From Firmicutes bacterium UBA6132 (lineage in GTDB: Bacteria; Bacillota_A; Clostridia; Tissierellales; Sedimentibacteraceae): a stretch of DNA of 23,064 nt. Both the position numbers and the translations under genes were made by a program. Shown in pieces: positions 14,424-22,665 of the stretch. The stretch covers positions 1-23,064 of the forward strand of contig DIVM01000126.1 in the NCBI GenBank assembly GCA_002435835.1, written 5' to 3'. The notes beneath the pieces are model-generated. The model did not search any database and was not told the DNA's origin. It saw only the letters and a list, made by a program, of their open reading frames with translations. How positions within the stretch are numbered: the stretch's first letter is position 1; each line of letters opens with the position of its first letter.

Positions 14424-14511
14424 TTTAATCTCCTTTAAATAATTAATAAATTGTTATAACTATATTTTTAAATAAACACCAGTAACACTTTCTTGTCTTT
14501 TTCAAAAATTA

Positions 14512-15468
14512 CTATTGGTGAAGGTGGCAGGCAATTAATCTTCCATCTATTAACTTTATAAGTTCAGGTTCTTTTGCTTTGCAAACATCATTTGCATATG
14601 GGCAACGGGTGTTAAATCTACATCCTGATGGAGGATTTATTGAGCTTGGTATATTTCCTTCAAGTGTCTTTATTTCATCAATGTTTTCTGTATTTATATC
14701 TGGAATAGCTGCAAACAAGGCCTCTGTGTAAGGGTGTATTGGATTGTCAAAAATCAATTCAGTTTCGCCGTATTCTACCAATTTTCCAAGATACATAACA
14801 GCAATTTTATCAGACATGTAACTTACAACACTTAAGTCATGGGAAATTACTATATAAGTCAAATTAAACTTTTCTTTTAAAACTTCAAGCAAATTCAAAA
14901 TTTGTGCTTGAGAAACTACATCTATGGAAGAAGTCGGCTCATCCAAAACAACTAATTTTGGCATTAGCGAAAGAGCCCTTGCTATTGCAATACGTTGCCT
15001 TTGTCCGCCAGAAAACTCATGAGGATATTTGTAAGCTCCATCTTTTGGTAATCCTACCATATCTAAAAGTTCTTCAACTTTTTCAAGTATTTCAATACTG
15101 TCTAATTTTGACTGAACACTCAGTGGTTCTCCGATTACGTCCTTTACAAGCATTCTTGGATTCAATGACCAGAAAGGATCTTGAAATACTATTTGAATAT
15201 ATTTTCGTATTTCCCTCAGCTCATGTTTGTTAAGAGCATACATGTCTTTTCCATCAAAAATAACTTCTCCTGATGTAGGCTTAGTTAAATTAAGTACTGT
15301 ATTTACCAAAGTTGATTTACCACAACCTGATTCTCCAACAAGCCCTAAAACTTCACCTTTTTCAACGTTTAAAGAAACTCCGTCAACTGCTTTTACAAAA
15401 GAAGATTTACTGTTTTTTACAGGAAAGTATTTTTTTAAGTTTTTTATTTGTAAAATATTTTCAATCAA
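14512..15468 (-). CDS. Oligopeptide/dipeptide ABC transporter ATP-binding protein (OppF/DppF-like)
   Basis: The start is TTG 15468 with AAGGTG upstream, and the gene overlaps the end of the OppD-like gene by eight bases, so it is translationally coupled. The 318-residue ATPase has every canonical motif: Walker A GESGCGKST (45-53), Q-loop Q96, signature FSGGQ (152-156), Walker B LVVLDEP with E177 and switch H210 in ISHD. A C-terminal oligo_HPY region carries the cysteine set typical of Opp/Dpp ATPases (CRFNTRCPYANDVC and a final C near ACHLHQ), which binds a 4Fe-4S cluster in some relatives. It powers uptake together with the OppD-like subunit at the inner face of the membrane. Confidence 0.95.
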   Translation of the reverse strand: MIENILQIKNLKKYFPVKNSKSSFVKAVDGVSLNVEKGEVLGLVGESGCGKSTLVNTVLNLTKPTSGEVIFDGKDMYALNKHELREIRKYIQIVFQDPFWSLNPRMLVKDVIGEPLSVQSKLDSIEILEKVEELLDMVGLPKDGAYKYPHEFSGGQRQRIAIARALSLMPKLVVLDEPTSSIDVVSQAQILNLLEVLKEKFNLTYIVISHDLSVVSYMSDKIAVMYLGKLVEYGETELIFDNPIHPYTEALFAAIPDINTENIDEIKTLEGNIPSSINPPSGCRFNTRCPYANDVCKAKEPELIKLIDGRLIACHLHQ

Positions 15469-16444
15469 TTTTTACACCTTCCTTTATAAAACTGCACTTG
15501 ACAATATGACTTTCATCTACGCACATATTTTCTTGAACATTTCTGCACTTTTTTTGTTTATTAACACATTTATTATAATAAATGCATGATCCTACAGGAT
15601 TTTCTTCTTCCTCCAAATGTATAAGACTATTAATATCTACTACATGTTTTCTATTCTTTGGTATTGCATTTAATAATGTAAATGTATATGGGTGTTTTGG
15701 ATTTCGTAAAACTTCCTTAGTTTTTCCCTGCTCTACAATAACACCTTTATAAAGTATAGCCGTATTATCGCAAGTTGCTGAAATAAGGCCAGGATTGTTA
15801 GCAATGAATAAAACTGTTACATTTAAAGTTTCCTGAAGATTTTTAATTAGTTTAAGAATTCCTGCCTGAATCGTAACATCCAAGTTTCTTGTAGGTTCAT
15901 CAGCTATTATGAATTCAGCACCACAGCTTAAAGCAAGCGCAATAATAACACGCTGCCTTTGTCCTCCAGAAAGTTCGTGAGGATATTTATCCATTGATCG
16001 TTCTGCATCAGGAAGGTCAACCAGTTTCAACATTTCAACTGCTTTTTTTTCTGCATTACTTTTATTTATTTTTTGATTTTCAATAATGACATTTATCATT
16101 TGTTGACCTATTGTATAAACAGGATTTAAAGTTGACATAGGATCTTGAAAAATCATAGAAATTTTCTTCCCTCTAATTTCTCTTTCCATTTGCTTTGGAG
16201 TCTTTTTTAATAAATCAACACCATCAAGCAGAATTTCGCCACTTAAAATCTCACCAGGAGGCATTTCTAAGAGCTGAAATATGGAAAGAGCAAGAACTGT
16301 TTTTCCAGTTCCGCTTTCGCCTATTATTCCGAAAGCCTCGCCTTTGTTAATTTTAAGTTCATCTATGTCGAGAACTGTCTTTTCCCCTTCATAAGTTTTG
16401 AAATTCACTTTTAAGTTTTTAATGTGAATATATGGTTTGTCCAT
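15461..16444 (-). CDS. Oligopeptide/dipeptide ABC transporter ATP-binding protein (OppD/DppD-like), degenerate H-loop
   Basis: The ATG at 16442-16444 follows AGGAGGTGA inside the end of the OppC-like gene. The 327-residue ATPase has Walker A GESGTGKT (42-49), Q-loop Q100, signature LSGGQ (158-162) and Walker B FIIADEP with catalytic E183. Where the family has ITHD with the switch histidine, this protein has IANN (214-217), so the histidine is Asn216, followed by PGLISATCD instead of LGVVAEICD. The D-loop is also unusual (TRNLD). The site made by this subunit's Walker motifs is therefore probably weakly hydrolytic, while the OppF-like partner is canonical. The C-terminal cysteine cluster (CIYYNKC, C near KQKKC, and VKC) is kept. 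Confidence 0.93.
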   Translation of the reverse strand: MDKPYIHIKNLKVNFKTYEGEKTVLDIDELKINKGEAFGIIGESGTGKTVLALSIFQLLEMPPGEILSGEILLDGVDLLKKTPKQMEREIRGKKISMIFQDPMSTLNPVYTIGQQMINVIIENQKINKSNAEKKAVEMLKLVDLPDAERSMDKYPHELSGGQRQRVIIALALSCGAEFIIADEPTRNLDVTIQAGILKLIKNLQETLNVTVLFIANNPGLISATCDNTAILYKGVIVEQGKTKEVLRNPKHPYTFTLLNAIPKNRKHVVDINSLIHLEEEENPVGSCIYYNKCVNKQKKCRNVQENMCVDESHIVKCSFIKEGVKID

Positions 16445-16454
16445 CAGTCACCTC

Positions 16455-17345
16455 CTAATTCTTTCTTGTTTTAGGATCCAATATTTCTCTTAACCCGTCA
16501 CCCAACAAGTTAAATATTAGTACTGTAAAAAATATTGCAAGCCCTGGAAAAATACTGTACCACCATGCATTTAAAAAATAATTGCGACTTGTACTTACCA
16601 TGAGGCCCCATTCAGGCATAGGAGCTTGTGCACCTAAACCTAAAAAGCTTAAAGATGCAATTGTTAATATAACACCACCTATATCCATTGAAGCTTGCAC
16701 TACAATTGGAGCTATGCAGTTTGGAACTATGTGTTTTATAATAATACTACTTGAAGGTGCCCCCAAAGCTTGGGACGCTTTGACAAACTGTCTTTCCTTT
16801 AACGAAACTGCCTGACCTCTTACAATTCTCGTATACCATGGCCACCATGACAAAGCTATTGCCAAAGTAGCATTGTTTAAGTTAGGTCCTAAAAATGCCG
16901 AAATTACTATTGCAAGCAAAAGAGACGGAAATCCTAAAAATATATCTGTAAAACGCATTATCAACTCATCAACGATACCCCCAAAATATCCTGCAATTGC
17001 TCCCAGTGGTACTCCTATTATTATTGCTAACCCAACAGCTAACAAAGCTGTTTTCAAAGATATACTTGTACCTAACAAAATTCTTTTAAATATGTCTCTT
17101 CCCAGTTCATCCGTACCAAAAGGATGATCAATAGATGGAGCCATCAATTTATATTTGGGATTAGCATCTTGATTTATGTGTTCCGCTGCCGGCAAAAATA
17201 CAGGAACAAGAGCAGCCACCAATACCAGCAAGATTATTGAATATAGAGAAAATCTTGTCAGTGCATTTTTCTTAAGCAAATATATATTGATTTTAAACTG
17301 ATTAAATTTTGACCTAATTATTTTCTGCGTTGTTTCACTTCTCAT
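16455..17345 (-). CDS. Oligopeptide/dipeptide ABC transporter permease (OppC/DppC-like)
   Basis: The ATG at 17343-17345 follows AGGAGGTGC. The 296-residue membrane protein has the OppC architecture: a cytoplasmic N-terminus with a first helix near 33-52 (FSLYSIILLVLVAALVPVFL), an extracytoplasmic loop containing HPFGTDELGRDIFKRIL, which is diagnostic of this family, five further helices, and the EAA coupling loop VKASQALGAPSSSIIIKHIV that contacts the ATPases. SFLGLGAQAPMPEWG is also characteristic. It forms the translocation pathway with the OppB-like subunit. It is 10 bases downstream of OppB and 10 bases before OppD. Confidence 0.95.
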   Translation of the reverse strand: MRSETTQKIIRSKFNQFKINIYLLKKNALTRFSLYSIILLVLVAALVPVFLPAAEHINQDANPKYKLMAPSIDHPFGTDELGRDIFKRILLGTSISLKTALLAVGLAIIIGVPLGAIAGYFGGIVDELIMRFTDIFLGFPSLLLAIVISAFLGPNLNNATLAIALSWWPWYTRIVRGQAVSLKERQFVKASQALGAPSSSIIIKHIVPNCIAPIVVQASMDIGGVILTIASLSFLGLGAQAPMPEWGLMVSTSRNYFLNAWWYSIFPGLAIFFTVLIFNLLGDGLREILDPKTRKN

Positions 17346-17355
17346 AATGCACCTC

Positions 17356-18366
17356 CTATACCCTAACTCTAGGATCTATAGCTATAACGATGTCCGCAAA
17401 TAAATTTAATATTACATATGAACAAGCTGAAAATAATGTAACACCTATAATAGCCGGAAAGTCCATTGATATAACTGCTGTAGATATATAATTTCCAATG
17501 CCAGGCCAGTTAAATATTGCTTCAACTAAAAATGTATTAACTAAAGTATAACCAACTGACAGTGCAAGAACTGTTGCCGTAGTTCCAAGAGAATTTTTCA
17601 AAGCATATTTCCATAAAACTAAATTTTCCTTAAGCCCATATGACCTTGAAGCTTTTATATAATCTTCTCCTAATATTTCTAATAAAGCAGACCTTGTCAT
17701 TCTTGCTACTAAACCTATTGGATACAATGAAATAGTAATTGCAGGAAGAATTAAATGCTTTAATACATCCACGAACAGTACCATATTTCCTGAAATTAAA
17801 CTATCCAGTGTCAACAGCCCTGTAATATGCGGAATTTCATATATGAGTTTCATTTTAGTATCTATTTGCCCACCAAGAGGCAGAATATCAAGCCATCTAT
17901 AAAAGATAAGCTGCAAAAACAAAGCAACCCAGAACGTCGGCAAAGATACTGCTCCTACAGAGAAAAATCTGCAGAAATGATCCAGCAATTTATCTTTTTT
18001 CTTTGCAGAATATAAGCCTAAAGGTATTCCAATGATTACAGCTAAAATTGTCGATACTATAACAAGCTCAAGAGTAGGAGGTATGTATGTTTTTAGCTCA
18101 TTTACTACAGGTTGCTTAGTTTTCAAAGAATATCCAAGATCTCCATGCGATAAATCAATTAAATATTTTTCAAACTGTACAATCAGTGGTTTATCTAAGC
18201 CAAGTTTTATTGTTGCAGCGTTTATTTGTTCTTGGGTCGCTCTTGGCCCAACCCATTGAGCTGCTGGATTTGAAGGCAATACATGTGTTAAAAAAAATGT
18301 AATTGTTACAACACCAAGCAAAACTAAAATGCCTAATAAGACACGTTTAAATATATATTTCTTCAA
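17356..18366 (-). CDS. Oligopeptide/dipeptide ABC transporter permease (OppB/DppB-like)
   Basis: I choose TTG 18366 as the start because GGAGG lies six bases before it; the ATG at 18390 has no binding site and would start nearer the hairpin. The 336-residue product begins MKKYIFKRVLLGILVLLGVV, the usual OppB first helix, followed by the family motifs FFLTHVLPSNPA, DLSHGDLGYSLKTKQPV, the EAA loop DYIKASRSYGLKENLVLWKYALKN, and NWPGIGNYISTAVISMDFP. Six membrane helices are visible. It is separated from the solute-binding protein gene by about 94 bases holding a strong hairpin, so it is probably expressed at a lower level than that gene. Confidence 0.94.
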   Translation of the reverse strand: MKKYIFKRVLLGILVLLGVVTITFFLTHVLPSNPAAQWVGPRATQEQINAATIKLGLDKPLIVQFEKYLIDLSHGDLGYSLKTKQPVVNELKTYIPPTLELVIVSTILAVIIGIPLGLYSAKKKDKLLDHFCRFFSVGAVSLPTFWVALFLQLIFYRWLDILPLGGQIDTKMKLIYEIPHITGLLTLDSLISGNMVLFVDVLKHLILPAITISLYPIGLVARMTRSALLEILGEDYIKASRSYGLKENLVLWKYALKNSLGTTATVLALSVGYTLVNTFLVEAIFNWPGIGNYISTAVISMDFPAIIGVTLFSACSYVILNLFADIVIAIDPRVRV

Positions 18367-18398
18367 TGTTTTCCTCCAATCTCGAATCATTTTAAATA

Positions 18399-18431
18399 GC
18401 AGCTGAAATTTTTGTATTAAATTTCAGCTGC
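18399..18431 (-). other. Intra-operon hairpin between the solute-binding protein and permease genes
   Basis: A perfect 13-base stem (18399-18411 with 18419-18431, GCAGCTGAAATTT) with a 7-base loop lies 30 bases after the solute-binding protein stop. The following minus-strand run is only TATTTAAAA, so it is more likely a partial attenuator or a 3' stabiliser of the upstream mRNA than a full terminator. Confidence 0.7.
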
Positions 18432-18460
18432 CAAAGTTATAAACCTATTTTAAATTTCAC

Positions 18461-20047
18461 CTATTTTTCTTTATAGCAATTGTAGAAAAATACAACAAAA
18501 GGATACGAAGGATTATCTACATGACCTTTTAAAGAAGGTGATTTAACCCATGCAACACTCTTGTCAAACATAAATATTGCTGGATTATCTTGCATCAATA
18601 ATTTTTGTGCATCTATAAACTCTTTTTCTGCCCCAGCCATGTCAAGAGCTGTTTTTGATTGTGCATTGTTAATCATTGCATCAAAATCAGTATTTTTGTA
18701 ATATGCTAAATTGTACAAAGGTTCGTCTTCTGAATGAAAAAGTGAATAAAGGTATGAATATGGAGTTGACAAGTCATTCCACCAGTACATAACGAATATA
18801 TCCTGCTGTGATGCGGCATCCGTTCCTCTTCCCATTTCCCACTGGCTTTCCCAAGGCATTGCTCTTATTTCAAGCTCAACACCTATTTTAGACAATTCGC
18901 CTTTATAAAGTTCAGCCATTTTCTTTTCAGCTTCATCGCCGCTCATGTAAGTGAGAACAAGCTTAAGTTCGCCTTCTTTAATGCCTGCTTCGCTTAGTAA
19001 TTGTTTTGCTTTATTAAGATCATAGCTGTACTGCATTGTTTCATTTGAATGTCCCCACATTCCTTCGGGAATAGGTCCGAATGATTGTTTTGCATATCCG
19101 CCCATTGCGTAATTTACAACATCTTCATAAGGGAATGCATATGACAATGCATCTCTTACTTTTTTATCATTTAATGGTGCCTTTTGTGTATTAAAGAATC
19201 CAACTAAATTAGTGAAAGAAGGTACAACCTCAACATTTACTTTCCCAGAAGATTTTAGTGCTTCTACATCTTCAGAAGGAAGTTCCACTGTTATGTCTGC
19301 TTCGCCTGATTCAATCATTTGTCTTCTTGATGAAGTTTCAGAAATTTTCTTTACAACTATTTTTTCATAATGTTCTCCATCCCAGCCTTTCCAGTAATTA
19401 TCATTCTTAGTAAGAATAACTTCATCACCCATGCTGCTTTCTTGAAGTTTGTAAGGTCCTGTTCCATTTGCATTTCCTTCTTCAAACCAATTTTCTTGTT
19501 GTTCTTCCAGTGAAGGAGACATCATAAATGCTGCATATGGACAGCTTACTATTACGTCCATTGGAGCTGCATATGACAACACAAACTCCACAGTGTAATC
19601 ATCAATAATTTTTATTTCAGATACAGGATCCCATATGTATGATGCACCTTGTCCTAATTTTTGAGTTCTTTCAACAGAATATTTTACCGCTTCTGCATTA
19701 AACGGTGTACCATCCTGGAAAGTAACTCCTTCTCTTAATTTAAATGTCCAAACTAAGCCATCTTCACTTTTGCTGTAATCTGTTGCTAATACTTTTTCGT
19801 ATTCTTTTGTTTGTGCATTAAATCTCAAAAGCTGCTCATAAATATTGTTCAATACTATGATACCATTTGAAAACTCAACACTCGGATCCCAAGCAAGTAT
19901 AGGAATAGAGTTATATGCATAGTACATTACATCCATTTCATCACTTGCACTTTGTTGTGCAGGTCGTGAATCTTGTTTAGAACCGCATGCTGTAAATGCA
20001 GTAATCACCATTAAAAGTGCTAAAATTAAAGCTAATTTTCTTTTCAT
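18461..20047 (-). CDS. ABC transporter solute-binding lipoprotein, family 5 (Opp/Dpp type)
   Basis: The start is ATG 20045-20047, behind GGAGGAGA; a TTG four codons upstream overlaps that site. The 528-residue protein has a lipoprotein signal (MKRKLALILALLMVITAFTA with Cys21 as the lipidated residue), a short Ser/Gln linker, then the SBP_bac_5 fold. It shows the family landmarks YEQLLRFNAQTKEYEKVLAT, WTFKLREGVTFQDGTPFNA, ANGTGPYKL, NDNYWKG and the C-terminal KTALDMAGAEKEFIDAQKLL. It captures the substrate outside the membrane and delivers it to the OppB/C pair. Family 5 proteins bind peptides but also nickel, opines and small modified amines, so the ligand cannot be read from sequence. It is second in the operon, 14 bases after the first DUF917 gene. 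Confidence 0.95.
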   Translation of the reverse strand: MKRKLALILALLMVITAFTACGSKQDSRPAQQSASDEMDVMYYAYNSIPILAWDPSVEFSNGIIVLNNIYEQLLRFNAQTKEYEKVLATDYSKSEDGLVWTFKLREGVTFQDGTPFNAEAVKYSVERTQKLGQGASYIWDPVSEIKIIDDYTVEFVLSYAAPMDVIVSCPYAAFMMSPSLEEQQENWFEEGNANGTGPYKLQESSMGDEVILTKNDNYWKGWDGEHYEKIVVKKISETSSRRQMIESGEADITVELPSEDVEALKSSGKVNVEVVPSFTNLVGFFNTQKAPLNDKKVRDALSYAFPYEDVVNYAMGGYAKQSFGPIPEGMWGHSNETMQYSYDLNKAKQLLSEAGIKEGELKLVLTYMSGDEAEKKMAELYKGELSKIGVELEIRAMPWESQWEMGRGTDAASQQDIFVMYWWNDLSTPYSYLYSLFHSEDEPLYNLAYYKNTDFDAMINNAQSKTALDMAGAEKEFIDAQKLLMQDNPAIFMFDKSVAWVKSPSLKGHVDNPSYPFVVFFYNCYKEK

Positions 20048-20061
20048 CTTCTCCTCCAAAT

Positions 20062-21141
20062 TTATAAATTGTCTTTTATATATCTACAATCCATGTCAAA
20101 ACCAAAAAATCTCGGATTCAAAATACTCAACCCTTTTTCAGTTTTCCATAAATAATGAGATTCAAAACCTAATACCGTAACTTTATCTCCAACTTTGCAA
20201 TTAGGATTAGTTATTGGATAACCTGTTTTATTGTCAACGACACAAATAAGATCAGGGCAAGTAACAAATGGTTTACCGTTTTTCCATGAAATCATATTTT
20301 CATTTTTATACCATACTTTGAAATTATCACTATCAAAATAATTTATTCCATCTAAAAAAGTTGTCCCTACGGTAAATCCGTCTTTTTTACCCCAATTAGC
20401 TTCAGTTACAACACCTTCAAACAAGATATGACCATCAGCTGCATGTATTATTTCTTCAATAGGATCACTTCCATTTAATATAGCTTCTCTTTGAGCTTTT
20501 CCAACTTTTCCTGCATAGCTCAATGCATTTGGAATTACTGATTCTTTCAACAAATTTCCTTTAATGGGGTGATCCGCCATACCAACTGAACCTTCAGAAC
20601 CTACTGCCATAAATCTTGACAATGCTTCAGCTCTTGCATCATCTTTTACTTTTGGAAAAATGCCTACATCCCCAAATTTAGTCGCAACTGCAAATGGATA
20701 AATAGGTTTATTTGTAATAAAGTATGTTGAAAATTGAAGTTCAGGAACAGCTCTTCCTGCCCCATCGCAGTCAACCATATATTTTCCCATTTCAGCAGCA
20801 GCTGCCATTGCTTGTCCGGTATTTCCTCCTCCATATTCAATTGAAACGATGCCATCAAAATTCACTCCCATGTAATTTTCTAAAGCTTCAACTGCACTTA
20901 CAAGTTCATTTGAAATTTCTTTTTTTTCTTCACTTGGAGAAATACTCCCGCAAAAATAAGGATTGATATAATATTTTTCATCATTAACTTCATCAAAACT
21001 TAACAATTTAAATTCATATCCTTTTTCAAAAGCAATTCTTACAGATTCAAGACCTTCATCAAGAGAACCTCCTCCACCAGTGCCAAGGATTGTGCACCCT
21101 ACCAAAATATCTTGTACTTCCTGTTGACTTAATACTTTCAT
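20062..21141 (-). CDS. DUF917 (S-Me-THD) family protein, upstream copy
   Basis: The ATG at 21139-21141 follows GGAGGTAGCT. This 359-residue protein is the first gene of the operon. It has the DUF917 landmarks GTGGGGS (20-26), YFCGSIS (62-68), EYGGGNTGQA (102-111), VDCDGAGRAVP (123-133), KFGD, the ADHP motif near 187 and the closing NPRFFGFDMDC. It is paralogous to 12249-13364 but clearly diverged, for instance GGGNTGQ against GGWNTAA and GMADHP against GVVDHP. The copies may form a heteromer or act on successive intermediates. Its position directly beside the divergent PucR-type gene suggests induction by the substrate or an intermediate. The exact reaction is unknown; family knowledge points to cyclic amide or thiohydantoin-type substrates. 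Confidence 0.9.
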   Translation of the reverse strand: MKVLSQQEVQDILVGCTILGTGGGGSLDEGLESVRIAFEKGYEFKLLSFDEVNDEKYYINPYFCGSISPSEEKKEISNELVSAVEALENYMGVNFDGIVSIEYGGGNTGQAMAAAAEMGKYMVDCDGAGRAVPELQFSTYFITNKPIYPFAVATKFGDVGIFPKVKDDARAEALSRFMAVGSEGSVGMADHPIKGNLLKESVIPNALSYAGKVGKAQREAILNGSDPIEEIIHAADGHILFEGVVTEANWGKKDGFTVGTTFLDGINYFDSDNFKVWYKNENMISWKNGKPFVTCPDLICVVDNKTGYPITNPNCKVGDKVTVLGFESHYLWKTEKGLSILNPRFFGFDMDCRYIKDNL

Positions 21142-21495
21142 AGCTACCTCCAGTTTAATTGCAATTTCAACACTATTTCATATTGTCTTAAATATAGCGA
21201 CAATTAAAGCAGCTTGTTTTAAATATAAAATCGTTTGCATAATATTTTAATAATTTATAATTATAAATCAAACAAGACTTTTTACGACCTTTTTCTTGGT
21301 TTTATGATATTTTATACACCATTTGTTATTTTCTTACTTAATTTATTATTATACATTGTTAATTCTAAAAAGTCTTTGTAATATTTATAAAATTATATAT
21401 TATTTTTTGTAATTATAATAAATCTCTTTAAAATAAGTGGAAATTTCTAAAAACATGTAGTAAAATAGTTATTAAATCAAACAGGAAGTGAATAT
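21142..21495. promoter_or_regulatory. Divergent control region between the DUF917 operon and the PucR-type gene
   Basis: This 354-base AT-rich region has no gene. It holds ATTGTC (21182-21187) and GACAAT (21199-21204) as an inverted repeat with an 11-base spacer, close to the operon start, and a perfect palindrome ATTTATAATTATAAAT (21253-21268). No consensus -35/-10 pair is seen for the operon on the minus strand, which fits dependence on an activator. Assignment of these repeats to PucR is inference. Confidence 0.45.
21438..21466 (+). promoter_or_regulatory. Probable promoter of the PucR-type regulator gene
   Basis: TGGAAA (21438-21443), a 17-base spacer and TAAAAT (21461-21466) lie about 30 bases before the start codon. 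The match is moderate. Confidence 0.45.
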
Positions 21496-22665
21496 ATGTC
21501 TGTAAATGTTCAAAACTTATTGTGTATTGATCTCTTCAAATCCGCAAACGTTGTGGCTGGAATGGGTGGCATAAATAAATTAATAAAAAGAATAAATTTC
21601 GTAGACTGTCCGCTTCCCGAAGACATAATGAATTTAGGATTGATTAAAACGGGTGATTTATTTGTAAACAGTTTTTATGATGTGAAAGATGATGAGGAAA
21701 AATTATATGATTTAATTAAAGTGTTTATCAACTGCTGCTGTGCTGGTTCTTTTGTAATAACAGAATATATAAAAAAACTGCCTCCGAAAGTTATTAAGCT
21801 TTGCGATGAAAATAACTTTCCTGTTGTATTCATAGATCCTAATATACCTTATGCTGAAATTATTAAAACTACAATGGAAATGATTCTTTCAGATCAGTCA
21901 GATAAAATATCTGAAATGAGTATTGAAAAACTTTTAGAAAATAATATTAGCAAAAAAGCAATAATAGATACGGCAAATGATTTAAACAAATTCACAAAAA
22001 AATACTATTCATCTGCATACGTAAAAATCAATGAAATTTCTAACTCAAAACGACAGTTATTAGTTTCCAATATTAAAAATATTTCTATCATTGAAGCCAC
22101 AAACTTTAAGAACGGCATTATTTTAGTAATCAATTTCGATAAGAACACCGCCCTTAATACCATTGTAAATCAAATTGAAAACTTATTAAAAAGGTCCTAT
22201 GACGATTTTCACATTGGAGTAAGCGATACATTTGAAAAAATAGACGAATTCAATATATGCATCAAGCAGTCTTTGTTGGCTTTTGATATTTCAAATGTCA
22301 TTCATAAAAACACTGTTCATTATAAAGATATCAATTTATATAAAATATTATACCCTTTGAAAGACTCGAGCATTATTCAAGATTTTTATGATGAAATAAT
22401 AAAACCTTTAATAAGCTGCGATGGAAGCGATGATAAGTTTGACTTAGTCAACACTATAGAAGTTTATTTAGAAAACGATGGCGATTATAAAAAAACAGCC
22501 GCAATCCTTAATCAACATGAAAATACAGTAAGATACAGGATTCAAAAAGCAAAACGCATTTTGAACTTAGAAAATAATAACTTTAAGTTTATTGAGCAAA
22601 TTTCAGTTGCTTTAAAAATAAAAAATATTTTGCTGTTATTAAATGATTATGTTCCCACTACATAA
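21496..22665 (+). CDS. PucR family transcriptional regulator
   Basis: The ATG at 21496 follows AGGAAGTGA. The 389-residue protein has the PucR layout. The N-terminal PucR sensor domain (about 8-125) has NLLCIDLFKSANVVAGMGG at its start and NNFPVVFIDPNIPYAEI near its end. The middle region (about 150-300) is GGDEF-like/CdaR-like. A C-terminal PucR helix-turn-helix (about 325-375) reads LVNTIEVYLENDGDYKKTAA and LNQHENTVRYRIQKAKRIL. Relatives activate purine or amino-sugar catabolism genes in response to a metabolite. It is transcribed away from the DUF917-Opp operon, the standard place for the operon's regulator. Three consecutive cysteines (80-82) in the sensor domain are unusual. The 3' end overlaps the convergent ferredoxin gene by eight bases. 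Confidence 0.92.
   Translation: MSVNVQNLLCIDLFKSANVVAGMGGINKLIKRINFVDCPLPEDIMNLGLIKTGDLFVNSFYDVKDDEEKLYDLIKVFINCCCAGSFVITEYIKKLPPKVIKLCDENNFPVVFIDPNIPYAEIIKTTMEMILSDQSDKISEMSIEKLLENNISKKAIIDTANDLNKFTKKYYSSAYVKINEISNSKRQLLVSNIKNISIIEATNFKNGIILVINFDKNTALNTIVNQIENLLKRSYDDFHIGVSDTFEKIDEFNICIKQSLLAFDISNVIHKNTVHYKDINLYKILYPLKDSSIIQDFYDEIIKPLISCDGSDDKFDLVNTIEVYLENDGDYKKTAAILNQHENTVRYRIQKAKRILNLENNNFKFIEQISVALKIKNILLLLNDYVPTT

Noticed and set aside
13645..14442. Plus-strand open frames within the operon (for example 13984-14442)
   Set aside because: These are antisense shadows of well-supported minus-strand genes, with no ribosome binding sites and low-complexity hydrophobic translations.
21400..21495. 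Sigma-54 promoter for the PucR-type gene
   Set aside because: No GG-N10-GC pair matching TGGCAC-N5-TTGC is present; a sigma-A-like pair fits better.
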